A DNA stretch of 64,000 nucleotides from Todiramphus chloris collaris (GCA_025345505.1 JANVCC010000270.1:549263-613262), one strand, 5' to 3'. Positions 35,590 to 45,999 are shown, counted from the stretch's first letter. Notes: generated from the letters alone by a model not told the origin. Program-made: numbers and translations.

Positions 35590-36830
35590 GTCATCTTTTT
35601 TTTTTTTTTTCCTCTTTCCCCTTTAAAAATGACTGTCATATGTGCAAAGTTGTATAAAATAAGAATCTTGTAAAGACTGAGGGTTGTTCACCAGCTTCTT
35701 ATAACCCAAATGTAAATCATTTAGCTTTCTTTTCCCTGCTCTTCTTTTCCCTCCTTATTTAATCTTATTATTATCAGATCTGTGCGGGGAAGGATAGAAC
35801 AGGGAACCTATGCTTCCAGATGGGACAGCAGAATGTTAAATATGCAGCTTTGCCATAAAAAGCTTTGCAGTGAAATAGAATCACTTGTCAAGGCATTTAG
35901 CTTATTTTTACCACTCCTTGTTCCTATTGCTATAGCAACCTTGTGCCCCACACACATCAGGGGTCTGTTGTGCTACAGATGACATAAACAGAGGCAAAAG
36001 CAGCTCCAGGCGTAAACACGTCACAGTATAAATATCCTGGTGGTAACTGGGCATCGGTTGTCTATGACCTTGAAAGCACGTCGCCTTTTGCTCCTGTGGT
36101 AGGTTCAGTGATGGTCCTTCCCCCGGTAATTTCAGGTGTAAAATTACAGTATTGGTGTACTGGGGTTTTACTGGAGAAGCGCTTCAAAACTGTAAGTTAG
36201 AACTGCTACCGGGATGCTCTTTATCTTTTACACTGTGTTTGGCTGAGGGTTTAATTCCGTGAATCTTTTACACATGGTAGCATATAGACTAAGACCTTCT
36301 TTGACAGTATTTTTGCAACGAATCGGTACTAAAAATCATAAGCCATCCTGGGGATTTTACTAAACTTTCTCAAACATTAAGTCTCATAAAAAATGCCATG
36401 GATTCTGTGATCTTGTATTTGATAGCACGCCCTGGGACATTTTTAAGCCCTCTACAGCACTCTAATCATTTAAACCCCATTTCAATAATGTTATATATTT
36501 ACTTTTCCGAGGGAAATGTGCTGTTCCCTATAAAGTGTCTGTAACAATTTACATCTGTTAATTTGAACTGGTTTAAAGTTACAGTTTTACCCTGATTAGA
36601 TGATTTTCTAATAATGTGATTATTTCTTGATAATTATGTTTGAAACAGTTGAAACACTGCTGCTAGTGATCTTCTGGAAAAAAGTATAACGAAAAATGGT
36701 ACCTGTAGTTTATTCTCTTACACTGTAAAACTTCACTGTATTTTTGGTGCTTTTCCACTAGTTAGTAGCTTCTATCTTTCCTCATGGAGCATTTGCACCC
36801 TATTTTTTCCTTGTATATATAAATTGTTTT
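35590..36830. promoter_or_regulatory. Candidate conserved non-coding block, about 1.2 kb
   Basis: After a poly-T run at about 35598-35611, the DNA to about 36800 is AT-rich, free of recognisable repeats and full of homeodomain-, POU- and MEF2-like words (CCTGATTAGATG, TCTAATAATGTGATTATTT, TTAATTTGAAC). Isolated CpGs persist (CAACGAATCGG, AGCACGTCGCC). No coding frame crosses it. This is the longest such block in the middle of the window. Constraint is inferred only. Confidence 0.38.
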
Positions 36831-37820
36831 CTTTTTTTTTCTATATTTTTTCTATTTTATTTTATATTTTATTTGACATCTGTAGCATATCCCCTTCATC
36901 TACACAGCTTTTCACTGTAGCCAATGTGTCACGTAACTTCTCTTACAGGTCTCACAAAGTCCTGGGGGTCAGGCTGCAAAGTGAAAAATGCAGAGATCTA
37001 GGAATGGCTCAGCCAGCTGAAAGTTACGGGAAGGGAAAGGCTCCAGTTTCACTGAAGGAAAAAAAAAAGGGGGAGAAGAATGGCTCCTTTCAATGCAGAC
37101 GGAGGCAGTCTGGCTGAGAGTCAGTGAGGTTTAAAAATCCAAGAGGTCCAATATGTGAAAATCTGTATAGATTCAAAGCCATATTTTAAATACCGCACAA
37201 GTGCAGATAAAAAAAAAAAAAGTGTGATGGTTTTTCCATCCTCCTGGTGTGTATAGCCAACCACGTTCCAAACCCAGGCAGTATTTCTTTCCCTCAAAGC
37301 CTGAGCACATGTGGCTAAGTCTGGGCCATGTTGTCAAAGGATGTGGGTGAAGACCTCCTGTGAAAGGAACTCCTTCAGTCACCTTGTGTTGGGCTGGGGA
37401 TGATGTGACAACCCCCAAGGAGCTACTCCTGTTATTTTGTTAAAATATGAGCTTTCCTGTTATGAAATGGGTGTGGAGCTCGGGATCCTGCAGGGACACA
37501 GCCGTTTGTATTGCCAGGGGAATCACTTCTGCTGACAGGGCTCCAGTTTGTGACTTCACAACAACTGAAATGGCAGGGAAAAAAGGGGCATGGGGTTTGG
37601 AGCCACCTGGTTGTAGCTCTGTGCAAGAAGATGCCTCTCCTTCTTCTATTCTTTGAGTCTCTTTCTCTGTATTTTTACCTGCTTTTCTCTCCTTTTCATG
37701 CTGTTATTTGCTGTTCCAGACCCTTCCCATCATCCCTGACAGGCTCCCAAACCTTGCACGGGAATGGAGAGAGAGGGCAAAAGATCAGTGAATAAAGAAG
37801 TGAGTACTTACCTCTTGGAG
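36831..37820. other. Non-coding interval with T- and A-runs
   Basis: A T-rich tract lies at about 36825-36875, and A-runs near 37062 and 37208. No exon or interspersed repeat is recognised. Confidence 0.3.
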
Positions 37821-37957
37821 CCTGTTACACTGTCAGCTCAAAGTTAAAGTGCAATAAATCTGGTGGTCTTGCGTTGGTCCCCTGTGTGCTGCAGCCCACC
37901 TCATAAAACTACTACATAATTAAGTATAGTGCAGCACAATTGGCAGTCTCTGCTCAG
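37821..37957. repeat. Unrecognised 137-base repeat, copy 1
   Basis: This segment aligns along its whole length with 39992-40127. Shared words in order are GTCAGCTCA, ATAAATCTGG, GCAGCCCACCTC, TAAA followed by CT, CATAAT, GCACA, TGGCAG and TCTGCTCA. Identity by eye is roughly three quarters, and many of the differences are transitions. The flanks differ, so it behaves like an interspersed repeat rather than a simple local duplication. The family is not recognised. Faint similarity may extend about 30 bases further right. Confidence 0.65.
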
Positions 37958-38170
37958 CCCAGGCCCAGCAGCGAGCACATAAACCTGCTCCTGGTCCCCG
38001 AAGGTGGAGGCTGGAGGTGATGGAGAGGTGGGGGATGGCTCCAGCTGCCAGCTCAGCCCCCCTGCCTCCCCGTGAGGATGGGGCAGCTCGGCCCTCCTGG
38101 TGCTGATACTCCCCAGGACTGCAAATATTTAAAGAAAGAAGAGACTTGGCAGCACAAGTGAGATCTTGCC
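37958..38170. other. Spacer between repeat copy 1 and the CR1
   Basis: GC-rich sequence with no recognised repeat. It may hold the diverged right end of the 137-base repeat and the start of the CR1 body. Confidence 0.3.
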
Positions 38171-38308
38171 CCATCCCTGGAAACATTCTAGGTCAGGCTG
38201 GACCGGGCTCTGAGCACCCTGCTCTAGTTGCAGATGGCCCTGCTCCCTGCAGGGGGGTTGGACCAGATAAGCCTTGAAGATCCATTTCCACCCAAACGAT
38301 TCTGTGAA
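38171..38308 (+). repeat. CR1 LINE 3' end, plus strand
   Basis: Matches the CR1 terminus: CCATCCCTGGAAACATTC, GGTCAGGCTGGACCGGGCTC, TGAGCACCCTGCTCTAGTTG, GCAGGGGGGTTGGACCAGAT, and the terminal ACGATTCTGTGA of the short tail repeat. It is severely 5'-truncated, as is usual for CR1, and carries no reading frame. Confidence 0.85.
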
Positions 38309-38321
38309 CTAAAGGTGGTTT

Positions 38322-38420
38322 CCAGGAGGAAGGTCTCCCTGAGCCTCCTTTGCTCCAGGCTGAATGACCCCAGCTCCCTCAACTGCTCTCCTTGAGACTT
38401 GTGCTCTAGGTGGCCCTGGG
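38322..38420 (-). repeat. CR1 LINE internal fragment, minus strand
   Basis: Read on the minus strand it holds GCACAAGTCTCAAGGAGAGC, GTTGAGGGAGCTGGGGTCAT, TCAGCCTGGAGCAAAGGAGG and CTCAGGGAGACCTTCC, the block that precedes the 3' end in CR1. It abuts the plus-strand CR1 terminus at 38308 in inverted orientation and has no terminus of its own, so it is a fragment of a separate insertion or a rearranged piece. Confidence 0.8.
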
Positions 38421-39167
38421 TCCACATGGGTGACCAGGCAGCACCTTGATGAAGCATCCTCCAGGAGCAGAGTGTGGACAATGGGGAGAAAATCTAACAC
38501 AACTCCATCCTATATTTTTGTTTCCTTGGCTGCCTTTCCTGACAGCAAGTTCTGAATTTTATAAACTTCAGATTTTTCTAAATGAGCAGATTTCCTTCTT
38601 TGGAGGGAATCTGTGCTGCTCAGACTCTTCGAAGTGCCCCTCATGCTCTGTGCTGGGAGTATCTTGTGCTTCTCTGCGGAGTTTCAAAATCTCTCTGCTG
38701 TGGGCTTATCACCCAACATTTCTCTTGAAGAGAAGGACCCTCGTGACTGTGCAGGACAGAGGTGTGAGGTGTGTGCTGCCTTCTGGGAGTGAAGTAAATC
38801 CCCTGTTTTTTATAAAGAAGAAAGGAAAAAGAGCAGTACAGCATTTCATGTTGATGGGCCGCATCCTGCTGGTGCCCTCTAGTGCTCTGCTCCCTGGAGC
38901 TGCGGGGCTTCGCCAGCAGGCTTGGAACCATATCCATGCACTTTGGGGCAGCAGAGGCAATGGGAGGGAGGAACCCCTGAATTCCAATAACCCCAATCTC
39001 CATTTGTATTCGTGGTGCTGCTGTTTTTCCTCCCTGTTGTTTCACAACCCGAGGTCTGCAGGTGGCTACAGTGCCCATGCCTGTGTCCATGCAGCAACTG
39101 GGATGGTTTGGGAAGTACTGGTTTGATTTTGCACTTAATTTGGGGTTGTGCAGACCTCCCAAAAACA
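38421..39167. other. Unrecognised sequence between CR1 pieces
   Basis: About 750 bases lie between two CR1 fragments. Long frames on both strands (38446-39126 plus; 38641-39486 minus, which runs on through the next CR1) look striking by length, but neither has a recognisable domain, and two long overlapping antisense frames argue against coding. It may be an unrecognised repeat or older host sequence. Confidence 0.35.
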
Positions 39168-39470
39168 GAAGGAGGCTCAGAGGAGACCTCGCTTTCGACA
39201 GCTCCCTGACAGGAGTTTGGAGCCAGTTGGAGGTTGGTCTTTTCTCCCAAGGAACAAGAGATGGGACAGGAGGAAACAGCCTCAAGTTGCACCAGGGGAG
39301 GTTTAGGTTGGAGCTGAGGAGCAATTTATTCCCCTCCAGGGCTGTCCCAGGCTGCCCAGGGCAGGGGTGGAGTCCCCGTGATCCCTGGAGGGGTTTCCAA
39401 GCCGTGGAGCTGTGGTGCTGAGGGACAGGGGTCAGTGGTGCCCTGGCACTGCTGGGGAAATAGCTGGACT
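39168..39470 (+). repeat. CR1 LINE 3' region, plus strand
   Basis: Contains AAGGAGGCTCAGAGGAGACC-like sequence, GTTGGAGGTTGGTCTTTTCT, CCCAAGGAACAAGAGATGGG, CCTCAAGTTGCACCAGGGGA, GGTTTAGGTTGGA, CAGGCTGCCCAGGGCAGGGG and GTGGTGCTGAGGGACAGGG. This is the standard order of the CR1 3' region, with a different terminal subtype from the copy at 38171. No intact reading frame. Confidence 0.85.
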
Positions 39471-39474
39471 CTGA

Positions 39475-39519
39475 TCTTAGAATCACTTTGGTTGGAAGAG
39501 ACTTTTATGATTCTGTGTT
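39475..39519 (-). repeat. CR1 3'-terminal stub, minus strand
   Basis: Plus-strand words TTAGAATCACTTTGG, TTGGAAGAGAC and TGATTCTGTG are the reverse complement of a CR1 3' terminus. It abuts the preceding plus-strand CR1, so the two lie tail to tail. It is short, so its orientation is less certain than its family. Confidence 0.55.
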
Positions 39520-39991
39520 CTTAGTGTAAAACTGCAGCCTGTTTGGATGAGTCCTAGAGCTGCACCTAGCTGGAGTGACTCGTTAGACGTACCTGATTTA
39601 GCTTTGAGTAGGTTTAGACAACCGGGTGCACAGAGATTCAAGAGCTAGAATTAGGAGGGCAAGTCCTGTTACCACTGTGCTTTGCTGGAGCTAATTGGCC
39701 CTCTGAGGTGCTCCGGGGGAGCTCTTTGTGTGGCACCTCACAGGGATGAAATGTCACGTATGGCTGTGGGTGCCCATCCGGTGAGGGAGCTGAGCGTGCT
39801 GTGGACATCTGTGACAGGCACCAGCTTTCACCAGGCAGAGAGGGACATGCCACCTTCATGTTGCCGTGCTGGGTACTGGAGTTTTAATGCCTAACTCTGA
39901 ATTTCGTACCTGGTTGGGTGGTTGTTTTTTTTTCTGGTGGGGCTCTCTCGTGCCGTTAACGTTCTTTCAGCGTGGGTTTTGTTGTGCACAT
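39520..39991. other. Non-coding spacer, nothing recognised
   Basis: Single-copy sequence between the CR1 stub and repeat copy 2. A T-run lies near 39924. Confidence 0.3.
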
Positions 39992-40127
39992 GCTGCCGCA
40001 CCGTCAGCTCAGCACTGGAAACGCCATAAATCTGGGGGTCTCGTGCCTGTCCCTCGTGCACTGCAGCCCACCTCGTAAAGCTGCTGCATAATGAAGAACA
40101 GCACAGGAGCACTGGCAGCCTCTGCTC
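39992..40127. repeat. Unrecognised 137-base repeat, copy 2
   Basis: Second copy of the element at 37821-37957, in the same orientation about 2.17 kb downstream. It has more CpGs than copy 1 (ACCGTCAGC, AACGCC, CTCGTGCC, CCTCGTAAAG), which in copy 1 mostly read TG or CA. Copy 1 has therefore lost CpGs by decay, or copy 2 is younger. Confidence 0.65.
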
Positions 40128-40970
40128 ACGGAGAAGGCCAAGCACATCAGCACTCACCTGCCAGGCTTGTGTCAGGAGCCATGGCCAGAGACCTTCTGCT
40201 GCTGGTGGGGAGGCATTGCTGAGTGGAGGTGACTGAAAACTCTCTTTAAAACTGCAGAAAAATGTTTTATAAATTGTTAAAAACCTACCCCTCTAATCGC
40301 AGGCCAGCATTGCTGGGCCTGCTACAGAGAGGACACTCTTCTTCCAGTAAAAGACTGTGTACGTTCAGAAAAGCTTAGGAATTAATTATGATGGATTTGG
40401 GAAATGAAAATGGAAGAACGTTAATAAATTGTTAGTATGCAATGAAAGAAATACCTTAAGGTTATGCGGAGGCCTTGCTTCCATCTATCTCACTCACAAT
40501 AAGCAAGAGATCATTAAAATTTATATTGTAATTTACTGTAGACCCAATATTTGAAGGAACTTTACAAGCAGTAGTGAATTGTTTCTCCTACTGCTCTTAA
40601 TTCTTTCTTTTTTTCTTTTTAAACATGCAAACTGAGAGTAGAAGTTAAATGTTTGTAGGCTCCATAGCAAATTGTGGGTAGAGCTTGAGTTTCCTGACTC
40701 CTAGTGATGCTCTAAACTAGTGAAATGCCTTTATTGTTGACCTACACAGTGTAAGTATTTTAATTAAAGTGTTTCCCATCGCCTGCCTTCAGCATGTTTT
40801 GCCTCAGCAGCACAGCCATCGCTGCGTTGCCATTATGTTCTCTTACATCAGCTTGTAGTAAATCTCTGCAGCTTCTTTTCTACAAGGGGGAAGCTACACT
40901 TGTTCCCCTCACACTAATAAAGTAACAAGGTCTGAATAGTTGTGAAATTGACTTTTTCTTTGCTTTTTAG
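40128..40970. other. AT-rich non-coding interval
   Basis: AT-rich from about 40240, with TTAATTATGATGG and ATTAAAATTTATATTG words. A CTTTACAAGCAGTAGTGAATT stretch near 40560 is weakly reminiscent of L2/MIR tails. It ends in a clean pyrimidine-rich acceptor-like tract, TTTGCTTTTTAG, at 40959-40970. Confidence 0.3.
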
Positions 40971-41220
40971 TGATGTACAATGACTGAATAACTGCTGACA
41001 TGAGATGCTGGCCACGAGCTTTTCTTCAGACCCCGGCATCCTGTGTCCCCTGCATTATGAGCACAGTTACCAGCGTTTGTACCATGCCCACCCCTGTGGG
41101 CTCTGAGCTGCAGTCACTTGTGCACACAAGGAGCACGCAGAGAGGAAAGCCTGGTGTTGCCACCCTGGAGAAGGCATTGGTTGAACCACCAGACCCTGGA
41201 TCTGAGGCAGCGGAAGCAAT
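40971..41220 (+). other. Candidate non-coding exon A
   Basis: The segment is preceded by a good acceptor (pyrimidine tract plus TAG at 40968-40970) and followed by AAT|GTAAGAAT at 41221. It holds an ATG at 41000 with 73 codons open to the donor, but the translation shows no domain. Joined to candidate exon B, the frame meets a stop after about 14 codons. If transcribed, it is more likely part of a non-coding RNA. Splice-like signals of this quality also occur by chance. Confidence 0.18.
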
Positions 41221-41263
41221 GTAAGAATGGTGTCCTGCTGTCGTCCCAGATTCTTTTCCAGAT

Positions 41264-41306
41264 CTTTTCCCATTCACATGAAAGTCCTCTGGAGTCAATG
41301 GAGGTT
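41264..41306. repeat. Possible palindromic sauropsid repeat core
   Basis: The words CCCATTCACATG and GGAGTCAATGGAGGTTTTGC resemble the 'cattgacttcaatggagtt' core of the sauropsid palindromic relics. It is short and diverged, so the call is weak. Confidence 0.3.
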
Positions 41307-42077
41307 TTGCTGTAACAATAACAACAGAGTTATTCCCAAAGTCGCTGGCATGAGAATCTTACTGAGTTACAACTTTATTCTTTGTGAGGTCTCAGGAGGA
41401 AGGCAATTGTTTTCTTCTATCTGATGTTGGAGGTGGAGATCTAGGGACAGGTTGTGGATTTCCTCCACCTTCTAGTCTTGGTGGTTGAGGGAAAGATCAA
41501 GGCCATTATTTTCCTTTCACTCCAGTTTCAGTGCAAATGCATCCAGAGCTTACTGCCTAAACAAAACCCCTGAGTTTCTATTCCTGTTCACATGGGTGTT
41601 TTATAGAACAATCCACACCAGTGGAATTAAAAAAAATACCCAGTATGGGTAGAGTTGTAGACAGCGGCAAAAGCGAAGGAAAATGAAGAAACCCTTTAAT
41701 TTGCAGAATGGGTTTTGCACGTTGTCTGAAAGCTATTGCAGTTTCCTTGTTAGAAATCACAGAACAGAATCCTAGAGCTGAGGAGGGAGCTGTGGAGGCC
41801 CCACCAGCCAGCACTGGGATCAGGGGTGGTCATGCAGCGAAACACCCGTGTTGCCTCCCGTGGGTCCTGGCTGAAGGGTGGTGGTTGGGTTTCGGTGCCT
41901 GGGTGCTGACATCCACTGGAAACTGTGTGCCTAAATGCGAACTGTTCCCCTGAACTTCCTCCTGGCTCAGGGCTTCTGCTGCTCCAGAAACACTGTTTCT
42001 GCCTCCATACTGCCTAGTAGATGCTTCCTACGTAGCCTGGATGACAGAATTATCAACTCCATTTTCTTTCCTTGCAG
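41307..42077. other. Non-coding interval, nothing recognised
   Basis: Mixed sequence. The CACAGAACAGAATCC start at 41759 faintly resembles an antisense CR1 end but does not continue as one. It ends in the acceptor-like TTTCTTTCCTTGCAG at 42063-42077. Confidence 0.3.
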
Positions 42078-42265
42078 GAAACCTCCTGGCTCCGTCGGGG
42101 GAGGAGCGGTGCCAGTGTAGAGACAGGCAGCATCCTTGCCTCACACTGCGGTTACGAAAACGCGGCATCTCATCATCTGGGCCCGGCGTGGCCTGTCAGT
42201 CTTCACCCTGGCCGGGCTCCCGGTGGGTGCCTGCCCTTTGTTCACTGCTCCCACGCTCCCAGCCT
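42078..42265 (+). other. Candidate non-coding exon B, CpG-bearing
   Basis: This 188-base segment has a strong acceptor (pyrimidine tract plus CAG at 42075-42077) and a near-consensus donor CCT|GTAAGTG at 42266. It is clearly richer in CpG than its surroundings (TCCGTCGG, ACGAAAACGCGG, GCCCGGCGTGG, GGCCGGGCTCCCGG), which suggests constraint or exonic use. Two frames are open across it, but no protein family is recognised and the join from exon A gives an early stop. Transcript data are needed. Confidence 0.25.
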
Positions 42266-43457
42266 GTAAGTGGCTCAGATGAAATTTGACTGACTGGTAG
42301 AAATTTGGTGTAGGGTTAATTCAAGACAGAGACTTTGGTGAGAATCTTGTCAGATGTCAGCAGATGTGGCAGACGCTTCATGAGAATGCTCTTTCACCAT
42401 CTCGCTAATACCCTGGCTAGAATTTACTATTCACTGACCTCATAGTTTGTTATTTAAGATTAATCTTGACTTTGGAAAGAGTTTGTTTTTTTTTAAAAAA
42501 AGGTAGCTCTTCTTTCTAATATAGTATAGGAAAAAAAAATTTAACCACAGGAGCCAGATCTTCCGCTGGCACTGTTCAGCATGAGTCCATTGTCCTAATT
42601 TATTGTTATGTTCTGAATACAACTGGGATGTGGAAGAATTTTTTTTTGTGTTAAATGGAAAATGATGAAGTCAGTAGCAGAACTCTTGTTTAAAAAAAAG
42701 GGGGAAAAGAAAAAAAAAGCACAACAATAAAACCCAAAACACATGTTCCAATTTACAGGTCAGTTGATATCCTCCCCTGAGGCTACCTTAATTTCTAGCT
42801 TGGGCATGTCAATAAATCAATGCCACAGGCCATCAGCGAGGCAGTATCCAGCAAAGCAGCTGCCCTGTGAACACTGCTCTTGGGATCCAAAAACGTGCAG
42901 CCAAAAATCTCTCAGTACGTTTTCTTACTTCATTAGTTTCTGCTTTACATAAAAATAGCTGTCATTTTTGCAATGAATAATCATGTCTGCCTTAAGATAG
43001 ATATGTCTACCTGATATGTTTGTTAAAAAAAGAGGAAATAAGCTCCTGTATGGAACCTGTAATGCAATTCTGAATTACGGTTGGGTTTTCTCTTGTTAAT
43101 ATGTTTGATTCTTTAAGCACAGTTTTTTTTTTTTGCCATATGCAGCTACAGAGGCAGTAGATAAAGCAGCATCATTATGTCCAAAAAAAAAAAGTGATGA
43201 TTTTATGCACATACATCACAGGAGAATAGCATTGCTATGATTAATAGAGGGTAATACAAGTAAGTCTCTCTGGAGAGCAGACTTTCTGCCTCATGTTATG
43301 TGGCTATAAAATGCTCTCTTATTGGATCCTTAAGGTTTGATTTTCCTCTAATTTGTGCTGAATGCACTTGAGCAGGTGAATACAAATCACTGCCATAGCT
43401 GGACCCCTGCACAAGCACAGGAGTCTGCAAGGCTGTGGGAGTCCAGCTGGTGGGCAC
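42266..43457. other. Non-coding interval with A- and T-runs
   Basis: A- and T-rich low-complexity runs lie near 42484-42500, 42530, 42640, 42690-42720, 43122 and 43183. No exon or interspersed repeat is recognised. Confidence 0.3.
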
Positions 43458-43727
43458 TTGGGGAAGGGAGCTCCCCCGGGCACCCTGAAGTCCTCTTGCC
43501 CAAGGAGGTACAGACATGACAAAGACAGGGAGCTGGGTGACAGAGAAGCATCAGAACTTCTTCAGCCTTCAAAGACTGACACGCTAAAAAGATCTGTAAC
43601 TTTTGAGAACTGCAGTGTCCAGCTTCATAAAAGGTATTATGGGGCACTGCCTGCATGGCGTCTGTCCCGCTGGACACCTCCTGTGGAGATCAAACTAAAC
43701 AAGTCCTTCCCGGAGCAGAGGAACTAA
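43458..43727 (+). other. Open frame of 89 codons, coding status doubtful
   Basis: The frame is rich in charged and aromatic residues (for example RRYRHDKDREL and HKRYYGALPAWRL) and less compositionally biased than most spurious frames nearby. It has no recognised domain, no obvious acceptor upstream and no donor or poly-A signal just after. It could be a fragment of a lost gene, an unknown exon or chance. Confidence 0.12.
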
Positions 43728-44475
43728 CACAACCTGGTTTCCTGCTAACCTGTCCCACAAGGTCTCTTCCCTCCTGGGCTCTCTCTCTCAGACAGAAGAA
43801 GCCTGTGATAAAGCTTTTCTCTTAGGGGACACATAAAGAACATCAAACTCTTTTCTCCTCTTGGTCACTGAGGTGCAAAAAAAGCTTAAGGTACTGGAGA
43901 CAGTGACCCCCACAGTCAGATCTGGTCCAGATGAGTAATGAAAACTGGGAGTGGGGAACAGAAACAGACAGACAGACACAGCGTGACTGCATAGACCTCG
44001 TTTCCTTAGGAAACTGGGCTGAAAACAAAGCACACAAGTCGGGTCTATTTATAGTGAGAGAGGCGGGGGGCTTTCCTTTCCTTCCCAGAGGAAATGCTCT
44101 GCTTTCCTAGGCCTGAGCTGCTCTTCACTGGAAGCTACATCAGTCCGTGCCGCCTGCGGATCCTGTCCCGCTCTCCCCAGCCTGGCAGCCTACACAAGTT
44201 CTGGAAGAAGTTAGCAGTGCCTGCAGAGGTACCAGAAGATACCTCACTCCGAGGGAACATTTGTTTCTATATTCATGCTATGTAGAAGATAGGTCTAAGG
44301 CGTTTATAATACACAAAAGAGTCAGTCAACTGAGATACAGTTCAGCCAAAGAGAAAGGACCATACAGCAGACAAGCTGCCCCAGCTGAGTGGACACTGCA
44401 TGTTACCAGGCACAAATCTGTGCCTTTTGGGTGGTATAATAGTAGCTGCCTGTGAGTGATGCTCTCTTTTGTAGG
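43728..44475. other. Interval before candidate exon C
   Basis: Mixed sequence. A possible mini-exon lies at about 44180-44228 (CCGCTCTCCCCAG acceptor, GCAGAG|GTACC donor), but it is weak. It ends in an acceptor-like CTCTCTTTTGTAG at 44463-44475. Confidence 0.2.
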
Positions 44476-44643
44476 TCAGCAATGAAGAAAGCAGAGGAGA
44501 AGGCTGAGGCAAAGTCAACCCAAAGTCCAGAGACGAGGGGAATTGTTTCTGCTCTCAGATTTGAAGATCCCTCCCAAGGGAGAGAACCACAGGAGCTGCA
44601 AGAGGAAATATTGTTCAGTGAGTTAAAGCACTTGGAAATCTAG
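44476..44643 (+). other. Candidate terminal exon C, coding status doubtful
   Basis: After the acceptor the frame stays open for about 55 codons to a TAG at 44641. The predicted peptide is hydrophilic and Lys/Glu-rich (AMKKAEEKAEAK near the start, LQEEILFSELKHLEI at the end). An ATTAAA poly-A-signal variant follows at about 44779. It looks like a last exon in layout, but the family is not recognised and upstream coding exons are not convincing. Confidence 0.2.
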
Positions 44644-44644
44644 A

Positions 44645-44671
44645 TTTTTTTTTTTTAATTTTTTTTTTTTT
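44645..44671 (+). repeat. T-rich run
   Basis: Two poly-T runs separated by AA, just after the stop codon of candidate exon C. Simple low-complexity sequence. Confidence 0.7.
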
Positions 44672-45912
44672 CTGCTCCACCACAAAGCTGGAAGTCTCTA
44701 CATGCCTCAGATGCAGCCCAACCTCTCAGGAAGCCAAGAGGCATGTAGATATTGCGGTACTGCACACTAAAGACACCTATTAAATCTACTCCCTGACAAT
44801 ACAACTTTGTTCTCAAATTGAAATTTGTTGGAGTTCTTCTGTATTTCAGGTTCTTGTGTTTAGAATTGGCTGTGGAAAAGTTTTCTGCCTTCTACTCAAA
44901 ATACCCAACCTGGGCTTAGGTTACTAGCTAAACATTATGAAGTGTTTTTTAAAGACCTGTAAAATACAGAGTTACCTGCTAAGCTTTTATTATTTGGTCT
45001 TTCATCCAGAAGTATTTGAGGATAAAACATTTTTTTTTCTCCTTGATACACCGATCTTGTGTCTACTGATCACAAACGCAGATTAGAGCAGACCTCTCCA
45101 CTCTGGCTGATGCTCTGTGTTTCTTGACAGCCCCCTATAGCCTGTACAACATAAGTGCCTATAGGTTTTCCTTCCAGGGTGTGTTTCCAAGAGTAAAACA
45201 AAGCAGAGCATTCAGAGGTATTTCTAACCTGTCACTCTGCCTCCTCTGGGATCTTACAGCCGAACTTCTCTGGCCTTTCTGTGCAGCTGAATGTGTGATA
45301 ATCTTAATTGATTATTTCAGTTCATTTCAAGATGATTCTGAAACAAGCTTAGCATAAAACAAAGCCAAGGAATTGTTTGAATTTCTCATGGTTTGGTCTT
45401 GCAGCAGCATGTGCAGGCCTGTTGCCATGTTTTAAGGCAGTCATTGTTTTTTGGTGACTGTTTTATGCCCGTTATAAATATACATCCTTAATCATAATTT
45501 AGGAGAGATTTCACCATGCATCTTGTCCAACACTTACTGACTTGTGCTGTCAACAGTACAAATGTGTTGTGGTGTTTAATGAATGTCTGAGGAGTTAACC
45601 CATTTGCTGTGAATAGCAGCAGGCTGTAGCACAGGAGCTCTTTGTGGTTGTGAGCAGAAGTTAATAATAGGTGTACCTTCCTCTTTGGTACCTATTGTTC
45701 TTCCTGACACTGGCTTTTTGTTGCCTTTCATTAGGGTCTGTTTAAGAATTAGCAGAATGCCGTGCACTTTCTGGCTGGGAGGGGAGGTACGCGGCATTAG
45801 GCAGTGGGCATGCCAGCACAGTCTGGGAATGGTGTCACAGGGATAATTGAACAACTGGGGCTTTTTAAAGTCAGGTCTGAACACATTTCTGTAATGAAGA
45901 GTAAAAGCAAAG
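44672..45912. other. Non-coding interval, nothing recognised
   Basis: AT-moderate single-copy sequence. No exon or interspersed repeat is recognised. Confidence 0.3.
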
Positions 45913-45999
45913 GCTTGATCCTTCTCTTACTTCTGCTGGACTAAGTGGGTAGAGGCTCTGCTGGAGTCAGTGCAGTTCTGTGAGTGTAAGCGAATCATT
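45913..45999. repeat. Possible palindromic sauropsid repeat relic
   Basis: Words GGCTTGATCCTT, GCTGGAGTCAGTGCAG and GTGAGTGTAAG are reminiscent of a decayed palindromic element of the 'ggcctgatcc...agtcaatgg...gtgagtaa' kind. The match is diverged and partial. Confidence 0.3.

Noticed and set aside
40540..40610. L2/MIR-like tail around a CTTTACAAGCAG word
   Set aside because: Only one short word fits; the flanking family-specific blocks are missing.
41755..41840. Antisense CR1 3' end (CACAGAACAGAATCC)
   Set aside because: Similarity stops after about 15 bases and the expected 'ttggaagggacc' block is absent.
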